From: Haloquadratum walsbyi J07HQW1
GTDB lineage: Archaea > Halobacteriota > Halobacteria > Halobacteriales > Haloferacaceae
NCBI GenBank assembly: GCA_000415965.1
Contig: KE356560.1
Span: 3,218,201 to 3,282,200, forward strand
DNA: 64,000 nucleotides
Direction of reading: 5' to 3'
Below the pieces are notes generated by a model. It made no database searches. It worked only from the letters and a program-made list of their open reading frames with translations, and was not told where the DNA came from. Shown piece after piece: positions 57,220-64,000 of the stretch (position 1 is the first letter of the stretch; each line of letters opens with the position of its first letter). The position numbers and the translations under genes were made by a program.

Positions 57220-57889
57220 TTTTTTGAGGCAGTGGTAGCTTCAGTCTTGGCTTTACACAGAGTGTATCTTACCTTCTGATGGCTGGAACGGCGGAGAGAG
57301 AACTCTCTCACGGGTATTCAGGAGTTGACCGCACGTCAATTTACTTCAATAGAGCCACGACCGATACTGAACTCAGCGTAATGAAGACAGATTCACTGCT
57401 CTGGTGATTCGTGGAATAGATGAAAAGAACGCTTCTTGAGGCTCTTTCGACAAAGGCACATACCAGTATCCCAATATTCAAAATCGGGTCATTCGTAGTT
57501 ACTATAATATAATTGTCACATAATGCGGTCATACAAGATGAAGTTGGCAGATCCCACTGTGAGATAGTGAGCCATTCCACCCTTCTTAGCCGCTGACGCG
57601 GTTCCGTCTACAATATCTGATGCACCGGAAGAACTAGTCTCACTTCTCATTCATCGGGCTGGTCTCAGGTGAAATGATAATGAGGACGGTCAATTGATAC
57701 TAATGTCATTCTCATCGCTGTCGAGTGAAGATGAGGACTCAGAGTGACACTGTCCGCTAAAATTGTCCGGGTTAACACCTGATTATATCGATCGTACGGT
57801 CTCAGTCAATGCAAGCCTGCGAACATTAATTCACAGTAACTTAGGAGGAGACAGGCATCTAAAATAGGTATAATATTCTCTCGTAACTT

Positions 57890-58270
57890 TTAGCGAGCGG
57901 TTGGTGTGATGTCATCGCCAACGGTGTTCATCACTTGGAATGCGGCTGATGCAGCAAGTCCACGAGCAACCTCATCACGGTCCTCATCTGTGAGTCCAGA
58001 CTCAAGATCATCCTCATCAGGAGTGAAGCCTGCACTCACTGGGCGACCCGCAGGTGGCTGAACAGCGACCGTGGCCTGTGGACCGTCTGTCCCATATGAT
58101 AACTCCGATCCAACAGCGTAGCCTTCCGGGAGATACATTTCGGTTTGAGCGACGATTCCCGCAACAGCACGCCGAAGCGTCCGTACCTGCGACATTGAGA
58201 TATCAAAATCTGTTGGTTGACCTGCGTCAACAACACCCGGCGCACCGGCATACGGGTTGTTTCCATTCAT
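57890..58270 (-). CDS. Conserved haloarchaeal protein (DUF5811-like)
   Basis: A 126-residue acidic protein with the conserved start MNGNNPYAGAPGVVDAGQPT and, in the middle, EMYLPEGYAVGSELSYGTDG and QATVAVQPPAGRPVSAGFTP. The last third is a helix beginning LTDEDRDEVARGLAASAAFQ. I recall the family as DUF5811; no function is known. ATG 58270 is chosen because it begins the conserved part, although the frame is open to 58417. No metal or catalytic motif. Confidence 0.75.
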   Translation of the reverse strand: MNGNNPYAGAPGVVDAGQPTDFDISMSQVRTLRRAVAGIVAQTEMYLPEGYAVGSELSYGTDGPQATVAVQPPAGRPVSAGFTPDEDDLESGLTDEDRDEVARGLAASAAFQVMNTVGDDITPTAR

Positions 58271-58437
58271 CGATGTATTAGCAAATGTATGAAGAGCCGA
58301 TTCATAAAGTCGTCGCCATATGTAACCATTGCCAATAAGAGTGTAATATATTACGTTTTTATTCCGACTGAAGCGGAACACGCACACAGGCGTTTCAACC
58401 AAACTGAGTCTGCGCATGGGTTCGGAGAGACGCGGTG

Positions 58438-58568
58438 TTTAGCAGTCGTTGGCAATCTGAGCACTGTTTCTATCCGAAACCACACTGGGTTCAATTGGAA
58501 CGCCTGGTCACGCTTCCGCTTCGGATAAAAAATCCAAATTACCAACAATTGTTAGAGTGCCACCGATA
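58438..58568. repeat. Dispersed 120-bp repeat, copy F
   Basis: Begins TAGCAGTCGTTGGCAATCTG, with core GGAACGCCTGGTCACGCTTCC and end CCAACAATTGTTAGAGTGCCACCGA. The CGTTGGCA start and TGCCACCG end form a partial terminal inverted repeat (complement of CGGTGGCA), also visible in copy C's start. It lies upstream of the DUF5811-like gene. Confidence 0.75.
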
Positions 58569-58734
58569 ATAAACACGCGGGACCGGTTAGAGGCAGAACT
58601 GTCACCCCGAACATGCGACAGGAGCGACCACCGGTGGTCGAACTATCTTGAGCGGCAACCTGTGACGCTGACCACGCGAAAGCGTACTTGAACCGCCGAG
58701 GAAACGCGCAACCGTCATATCCCCACAGGGAATT

Positions 58735-58762
58735 CCACGGCTTTAGCCGTGTGGAGGAGGTC
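58735..58762. repeat. Solo IS605-type end hairpin
   Basis: CCACGGC-TTTA-GCCGTGTGG, followed by AGGAGGTCA, resembles the ends of TnpB-derived elements (GGAGGATGTCA). There is no transposase gene near it. It lies 30 bases after the uvrA stop. Confidence 0.55.
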
Positions 58763-58794
58763 AAGGCACGAAAAGTCACTTTGACACGCCGTCA

Positions 58795-61700
58795 TTAATC
58801 ATCATTCGCAGTCGGGGTTGGTCCTTCGCCATCAGAGTTAGATTGTGACTTGGAGTTAGAGCCAGAGCCGGCTGTATTCTGATCTGTATTTGTCTCGGTA
58901 GCTGAATGACCTACCGTAGTATGATTCTGGTCTGCTCGCGGACCTGTCATATCCACATCTGGAAGGTGATCTCGAAGATATTGTCCGGTGTATGAGACAT
59001 CGGTTCGTGCGACTGATTCAGGCGTTCCAACCGCGACAATGTCGCCGCCATTTTCCCCACCCTCAGGTCCGAGGTCAACGATATTATCAGCATTTTTTAT
59101 CAAGTCAAGCTCATGTTCAACAACAATGACAGTATTGCCATTATCTGTTAGCCGCTGCAATACTGAAATGAGCTTTCGCTCATCCTCTTTGTGAAGTCCA
59201 GTTGTCGGTTCATCAAGTAAGTATAGCGTATCACCTGTTTGTCGTTTTCCGAGTTCCTCTGCAAGCTTAACCCGTTGCGCTTCACCGCCTGAGAGCGTCG
59301 TTGATGGCTGCCCAAGTGTCATATAGCCGAGTCCAACGTCTTCAAGTAACTGAAGTCGGCGGCGAATCTGGTTATTCGCTGAGAAGAATTCGAGTGCTTC
59401 AGAAACCTCCATGTCGAGAACATCAGCAATCGTTTTGTTCTTATACGTGACATCAAGCGTTTTATCATTATATCGTGCACCATCACATGTCTCACAGGGA
59501 ACATACACATCTGAAAGAAAATTCATATCGATTTTCACCGTTCCCTGCCCACCACAGGTCTCACACCGACCGCCTTTGACATTGAATGAGAACCTGCCTT
59601 TTGCATATCCCCGCTGTTTTGATAATTTGGTTTCTGCAAATAGCTCACGTACATAATCAAAGACTCCAGTGTACGTTGCTGGATTCGATCGCGGTGTCCG
59701 CCCGATTGGCGATTGATCAATAAGTCGGACTGTTTCGATTTGATCTGTCCCCTCGATTACATCGTGTTCTCCAGGGTCAACTGAGGTATTATCATTCATC
59801 TCGCGAGCAAGACCCTTATACAGGATATCATGCATGAGTGTCGATTTTCCGGATCCTGAAACACCCGTAATTGCTGTGAACTGCCCGATTGGTAACCGCA
59901 CGTCGATATTTTTGAGATTGTGTTGACGAGCACCGCGGATGATTAATGCAGTATCTGACTCGCGTCGTCCCTCTGGAACAGGGATTTGACGTCGACCAGC
60001 AAGATAATCACCGGTGATTGAGTCCTCAGCCTCACACACCGTCTCAAAGTCACCATGGACAACAACCTCACCGCCTTGTTTACCAGGACCGGGACCCATA
60101 TCAATAATTGAGTCCGCACGCCGCATCGTTTCCTCATCATGTTCAACGACAAGAAGCGTGTTTCCGAGATCACGAAGTCCCTCAAGTGTATTCAAGAGTC
60201 GATCATTATCGCGTTGATGCAGTCCAATCGACGGTTCATCAAGCACGTATAATACACCGACAAGTCCGGACCCAACCTGTGTTGCAAGACGGATTCGCTG
60301 GCTCTCACCACCAGAGAGTGTTGATGCCTCACGATCAAGGGTGAGATACTCTAATCCAACTTCTTGCATAAATCCAAGACGAGCACGAATTTCTTTGAGG
60401 ATCTCTGATGCAATTGTCTCTTCGCGCTCACTCAGTTCTGATTCAAGCCCTTCAAAATGCGTCAGTGCATCGCCAATGCTCATTTGATTGACCTCAGTAA
60501 TTGCCGTCTCACCAACGAGAACATGTCGTGACTGCTTTTTGAGGCGTGTTCCATCACAAGCGGGACAGGTTGTCACCGCCATGTACTCCTCGATATGTTC
60601 TCGGGTGGAATCAGAGTCCGTCTCAACGTGTCTGCGTTCAAGATTCGGAATGACACCCTCGAAGCGTTTTGTTTTCCGACGGGTCCCATTTCGTGTCTGA
60701 CGCTCGAAGACGACTTCCTCGTCGGTCCCATAGAGAAACTGTCGTTGGATATCTGAGTCAAGTTCAACAAATGGTGTCTTAACGCTCACATCAAAATGAG
60801 AGGCAACAGCATCAATCCGGGTCCGATAATATGAGCGGTCATAAGACCATGCCTCGAAGACATCCGTGAGCGGCTTTGATTTGTCGCGAACAACAAGATT
60901 CTCATCAACCTCCTTTGTTTGACCAAGCCCCTCACATTCCGGACATGCCCCATGCGGACTATTAAATGAGAATGACCGTGTTTCGATCTCGGCAAACTGG
61001 ATATCAGAGTTTGGGTTTCCCAGTTCCTCAGAGAATTCAACGATAAGCCGGTCATCGCTGTCGCCACCAAGTGCTCCCGTCGAGCGCGCGTTCGAGGCAA
61101 ACGGCACGTCAGTAGGAGGATCGGGAATGATTATTTTCAGGACCCCACCAGCCTCAGTGAGCGCTGTCTCAACTGAGTCAGTAATTCGGGCTGCTGCCTC
61201 CGGGTCGATCTTTATTCGGTCAACAATAACGTCGATTGTGTGGTCGTAGTTTTTGTCAAGCGACGGTGTCTCTCTGGTGAGATCATACATTTCACCGTCG
61301 ACTTCGACTCGGGCGTATCCATCAGCGACGAGTTCATCAAATCGGTCTGCGAATGTGCCCTTCTCATCACGGGCAATCGGTGCAGCGACTTTCGCACGTG
61401 TGCCAGTTGGTAAAGCCATGAGTTGTTCAACCATCTCCTGTGCAGATTGCTCACCGACCACTTCACCAGTGAGAGGATCATGCTGTGTTCCCACGCGGGC
61501 GTATAATAACCGGAGATAATCATGAAGTTCAGTGACCGTCCCAACAGTTGACCGCGGATTATTGGCTGCGTTTTTTTGATCAATCGAAATTGCTGGTGAT
61601 AATCCCTCGACAGACTCGACCTGTGGTTTGTCCATTTGCCCAAGGAAGTTCCGAGCATATGCGGACAATGACTCGATATATCGTCGCTGACCCTCTGCGT

Positions 61701-61842
61701 ATACTGTCTCAAAAGCAAGAGACGACTTTCCTGAACCGGAAAGACCAGTGACGACAGTGAATGACTCCCGTGGAATCTGGACGTCGAGGTCGTCGAGATT
61801 ATGTTCCTCAGCCCCGCGAACCTCGATAAAGTCCGTGCTCAT
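58795..61842 (-). CDS. uvrA: Excinuclease ABC subunit A
   Basis: A 1015-residue ATPase that finds bulky DNA damage for UvrBC nucleotide excision repair. The first Walker A is GLSGSGKS (33-40), with [13 protein letters not shown] and [12 protein letters not shown] metal-binding parts. The first ABC signature [16 protein letters not shown] is followed by the second Walker [17 protein letters not shown], the zinc module [16 protein letters not shown] with [11 protein letters not shown], and the second signature [19 protein letters not shown] disordered acidic tail of about 60 residues, rich in Asn, Ser and Asp, ends the protein. uvrB and uvrC are not in the window. The gene is monocistronic. Confidence 0.97.
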   Translation of the reverse strand: MSTDFIEVRGAEEHNLDDLDVQIPRESFTVVTGLSGSGKSSLAFETVYAEGQRRYIESLSAYARNFLGQMDKPQVESVEGLSPAISIDQKNAANNPRSTVGTVTELHDYLRLLYARVGTQHDPLTGEVVGEQSAQEMVEQLMALPTGTRAKVAAPIARDEKGTFADRFDELVADGYARVEVDGEMYDLTRETPSLDKNYDHTIDVIVDRIKIDPEAAARITDSVETALTEAGGVLKIIIPDPPTDVPFASNARSTGALGGDSDDRLIVEFSEELGNPNSDIQFAEIETRSFSFNSPHGACPECEGLGQTKEVDENLVVRDKSKPLTDVFEAWSYDRSYYRTRIDAVASHFDVSVKTPFVELDSDIQRQFLYGTDEEVVFERQTRNGTRRKTKRFEGVIPNLERRHVETDSDSTREHIEEYMAVTTCPACDGTRLKKQSRHVLVGETAITEVNQMSIGDALTHFEGLESELSEREETIASEILKEIRARLGFMQEVGLEYLTLDREASTLSGGESQRIRLATQVGSGLVGVLYVLDEPSIGLHQRDNDRLLNTLEGLRDLGNTLLVVEHDEETMRRADSIIDMGPGPGKQGGEVVVHGDFETVCEAEDSITGDYLAGRRQIPVPEGRRESDTALIIRGARQHNLKNIDVRLPIGQFTAITGVSGSGKSTLMHDILYKGLAREMNDNTSVDPGEHDVIEGTDQIETVRLIDQSPIGRTPRSNPATYTGVFDYVRELFAETKLSKQRGYAKGRFSFNVKGGRCETCGGQGTVKIDMNFLSDVYVPCETCDGARYNDKTLDVTYKNKTIADVLDMEVSEALEFFSANNQIRRRLQLLEDVGLGYMTLGQPSTTLSGGEAQRVKLAEELGKRQTGDTLYLLDEPTTGLHKEDERKLISVLQRLTDNGNTVIVVEHELDLIKNADNIVDLGPEGGENGGDIVAVGTPESVARTDVSYTGQYLRDHLPDVDMTGPRADQNHTTVGHSATETNTDQNTAGSGSNSKSQSNSDGEGPTPTANDD

Positions 61843-61954
61843 CTATGCGCCGCTATGACGAGCGCAGGGGAAAGCGTGTCGGGTAATGTCAAAGCACAAA
61901 GAGCACGAGGAGCCAGTGGGGAACACTTCGGAGTGAAAACGTATAGAAACTCGA

Positions 61955-62190
61955 GGAGAATACCTTGTGGGTTCGTGCCGAGGATTTCAAACCGCAGGGG
62001 AAAACAATCCCAGTGTGTCCAGTGTGGGTTCCAAGATCAAGATCAAGATCACGTAAATCGAAAAGCGTCATTGCTGATTACTGCGAGAGCGGAATGGAAG
62101 TTGAGCCAAACTGTGCCTGCTCTCAGCGGTCCTCACATTGTGAGTATTGATGCCACGGCGACGAGTTGGGTGAATCAGCCGACCACGATC
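61955..62190 (+). pseudogene. tnpB C-terminal remnant
   Basis: The plus-strand frame reads NSRRIPCGFVPRISNRRGKQ, then QCVQCGFQDQDQDHVNRKAS and LLITARAEWKLSQTVPAL. That is the zinc finger and RuvC-III part of a TnpB (normally CxxCGF...CxxCGF.DHADRKAS). The first Cys pair is reduced and a GATCAA hexamer run (about 62034-62053) expanded the QDQDQD stretch, changing the active Asp region. Upstream the frame runs into the uvrA start, so the N-terminal part is missing. Confidence 0.55.
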
Positions 62191-62399
62191 TTATTTCATC
62201 CGTTCGAGGTTATGAGACCGGTGATAAAATAGGGAGTGTGAGGGATAATCCGTGGCAAGAAGGCTCGGAGTCATACGGAAGAGAAAATCTTTTACGGTGA
62301 CAAGAGAGCTTCGCTCTCTCGAACCACTCAACCCCAAAACAGTTCACTCGATCATCACTGGTGAGTTGGATCAAACTGGCTTAATAGTTCTTGATCCTG

Positions 62400-62512
62400 T
62401 GAGTGTCGGATCCGAACGTGCAATGGAACGCATAGATGGGCGTTCCAGATAGAATGAGTCTGCATGTGATTTCAGAGAAAAGTAGCGTTCAGGGTGCCAA
62501 CAATCGTTAATG
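62400..62512. repeat. Dispersed 120-bp repeat, copy G (diverged)
   Basis: GTGAGTGTCGGATCCGAACG, core GGAACGCATAGATGGGCGTTCC, and an end GGGTGCCAACAATCGTTAAT match the core and end of copies A-F at lower similarity. The rest of the long gap (61843-63033) contains nothing else I can support apart from the tnpB remnant. Confidence 0.5.
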
Positions 62513-63033
62513 CAACAATCTGTGAAGGACAAGCGGATACTTAATCACATCACCTGGTTTTTCAAGATCCGACACATGACTCACAAACTATCGTTGAGAT
62601 TCCAAGGGTCTCAGTCAGGGTACCTCTGGGGCACGACCAATGTGCTGTCCCATATGACCAGACCACGATCACAATCACGACCACGAAGGAATCCTCGCCG
62701 TTTCGAGCAGGAAAATATCAATCTGCTTCAGCTACACTGGCGGCCGAGTATTAGTACTACTACCAGCACCGGCACCAGATTGAGTATTGATATGACCCCG
62801 AGGCGGTTCAGTGATGACGCGATAGTTCTTACACACGGTTGAGATGTATCGTCATGATCAGCACGATCTGTTGACAAGCGGAAAAATGGAATTATCGGTA
62901 TGTACATGTCTTGTGATCTATAAGTCATACTGACTGAGAAGATAATTGGATATCATTCTGTATCGAAGAGGGTAATGGCAGTAATACTACTCAGCGAATC
63001 AGGTTCTATCCGGCGTATCGGTATCTAATTGAA

Positions 63034-63381
63034 TTATATTTTCTGCCGGGAAATAGCAACGCCAGTGGGTGCAATAATTAGCTGATCATCACCTTTCTGA
63101 ACCATATCACCGTCAACCTCTTCGATCACTCGACGGAGATCGTCGACAATCCGCTCCATTGTATTATCAGTCGTTGTATGTCGTGTAATATCGGCAATAA
63201 CGAGATCACCATCGTATACGGCGTCTTTGATATCGATAATATCTTGTTGCCCACCAATCGTTGCAAATCGAACCCGAACATCAGCGTCACCCCGGACTGT
63301 TTCGAAGTCATCAAGATCGAGTTCAACATATTCATTCGGCGTGTCGGTCTCTCCACCGATGATCTTGTTCATGATTCCCAT
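63034..63381 (-). CDS. sepF: Archaeal cell-division protein SepF
   Basis: A 115-residue protein of the SepF family (DUF552). In archaea such as Haloferax it anchors FtsZ to the membrane. The start MGIMNKIIGGETDTPNEYVE includes the amphipathic membrane-binding N-terminus. The core has ELDLDDFETVRGDADVRVRF, GQQDIIDIKDAVYDGDLVIA and DGDMVQKGDDQLIIAPTGVA. ATG 63381 is chosen over the upstream ATG at 63426, because MGIM is the conserved beginning. It lies downstream of a HerA-type gene on the same strand, with 183 bases between. Confidence 0.9.
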   Translation of the reverse strand: MGIMNKIIGGETDTPNEYVELDLDDFETVRGDADVRVRFATIGGQQDIIDIKDAVYDGDLVIADITRHTTTDNTMERIVDDLRRVIEEVDGDMVQKGDDQLIIAPTGVAISRQKI

Positions 63382-63564
63382 GTCTGGTACAAGCAAAACA
63401 ATGCTGTTAGTTCTTGCGTCAGACACATTTCAGTTTGCTTGCAAAATATTCATCTCATATGTCTGATGAAGAAGGGGCAGACAAGCAATGTCAGATGCGA
63501 TTTGTACACGTGCAAAGATGAGTTATCTTAGAATATGTATTTCGAAGTTGACACACGGTCACAC

Positions 63565-64000
63565 TCAGTCACCATGACGTGTCAAGCAATGTCTCAGCCC
63601 TTGGATTTCGACTGGTTCAGAGTTATCTGGCGAGTAAATGACTTGCTGACCTTTCTTCATATATGGGACCTTATTTTCCAATGCCGCGGGGATATTGACG
63701 CTGTTAATCGCATCTTCATCACCAAGATTAAGAATTAATTTCGTATTTATCTGTTTAAACACTGATTCTGCGATATCCTGTGGATCTTGCGTAATTAAGA
63801 ATAATCCAAGTCGTTCTTTGCGACCCTGCTTTGCTGCTTCGGTGAATTTACCGATTACTTTCCGCGCTTGGACTGTGTCTGCGTCGGTTAAGAAGTTATG
63901 TGCTTCATCCATCCCAACCAGCAGTGGTGTCTCGTTAATTCGATCAGAATGTGGATTATTCGATAGCTTGTCATCAACAAGGAGACTCGATACTGCAAGG
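63565..64000 (-). CDS. HerA-type ATPase, C-terminal part (runs off right edge)
   Basis: The last 145 or so codons of a hexameric HerA/FtsK-superfamily ATPase, open to the window edge. It contains the Walker-B-like MDEAHNFLTDADTVQARKVI, followed by KERLGLFLITQDPQDIAESV (sensor) and KLILNLGDEDAINSVNIPAA, with the typical end KVPYMKKGQQVIYSPDNSEP. In archaea HerA works with NurA in DNA end resection, but NurA is not seen in the window. Other HerA-like proteins (DUF87) have other roles, so the gene symbol is withheld. The Walker A part is outside. Confidence 0.8.
   Translation of the reverse strand, partial: LAVSSLLVDDKLSNNPHSDRINETPLLVGMDEAHNFLTDADTVQARKVIGKFTEAAKQGRKERLGLFLITQDPQDIAESVFKQINTKLILNLGDEDAINSVNIPAALENKVPYMKKGQQVIYSPDNSEPVEIQGLRHCLTRHGD

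Noticed and set aside
58552-58779. Minus-strand reading frame between repeat copy F and uvrA
   Set aside because: It lies across a solo element hairpin and has no family resemblance. The sequence is explained as transposon-end debris.
1-64000. tRNA, rRNA or other structured RNA genes
   Set aside because: I looked for acceptor and T-loop (GTTCRA) patterns in the gaps and saw no complete cloverleaf. A covariance-model scan (tRNAscan-SE, Infernal) would settle it, and a hit scoring above threshold would overturn this.

Overview
The window looks like a chromosomal stretch of an extremely halophilic archaeon of the Haloquadratum type (H. walsbyi or a close relative). This is inference. The proteins are acidic and closely match haloarchaeal families: leaderless genes with TATA boxes about 25 bases upstream, an archaeosine tgtA/arcS pair, TrmY, Pus10, a PAN proteasomal ATPase, SecF before SecD, archaeal SepF and HerA. 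The DNA is unusually AT-rich for a haloarchaeon, intergenic gaps are long (0.3-1.2 kb), and many gaps hold decayed IS200/IS605-type (TnpB) transposon debris. No tRNA or rRNA gene, CRISPR array, intact transposon or prophage was seen.

Layout. 1-760: broken tnpA/tnpB. 1.0-6.8 kb: dUTPase/dCTP deaminase-like protein, PAN ATPase, pyruvoyl arginine decarboxylase, geranylgeranyl-reductase-like flavoprotein, YgfZ/GcvT-like protein, small conserved protein. 7.3-14.5 kb: zinc-ribbon protein, conserved haloarchaeal proteins, ROK kinase, NifU-domain protein, nuclease-like conserved protein, PhnP-like metallo-hydrolase, AAA ATPase with a His/Asp tail. 14.6-25.2 kb: membrane proteins, Na+/H+ antiporter with TrkA domains, glucose-6-phosphate isomerase, SecF-SecD, RNase HII, Pus10. 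25.6-27.7 kb: transposon debris with a broken tnpB. 27.7-38.3 kb: isocitrate lyase, ABC exporter, SppA plus a DUF4350-like partner, TrmY with a CHY zinc-finger gene, membrane hydrolase, VOC protein, arylsulfotransferase-like propeller. 39-49.4 kb: Nudix, CPBP protease, TgtA, ArcS, MoaD/SAMP-like cluster, AzlCD. 49.6-51.2 kb: another broken tnpB. 51.6-64 kb: second CPBP protease, Nob1 and PRC-barrel divergent from aIF5B, a DUF5811-like protein, UvrA, SepF and the end of a HerA-type ATPase.

Functional threads. RNA maturation is over-represented: Pus10 and TrmY act in sequence on tRNA position 54, TgtA and ArcS build archaeosine at position 15, and Nob1 and aIF5B act in late 30S maturation and initiation. 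Protein export and envelope work is represented by SecFD, SppA and CPBP proteases. Protein turnover and ubiquitin-like modification are represented by PAN and a MoaD/SAMP-like cluster.

The most unusual material is in the gaps. A roughly 120-bp repeat with a GGAACGC/GCGTTCC core occurs at least seven times, mostly in front of genes. Three 0.5-0.7 kb non-autonomous elements share both ends and lie in the same orientation; one supplies the arcS stop codon. A 189-bp element with TGACATCCTCC inverted ends stops 3 bases before azlC. A MoaD/SAMP-like protein has its terminal Gly-Gly buried by a 47-residue extension. Period-6 microsatellites are scattered throughout. No clearly new multi-gene defence or metabolic system was found.
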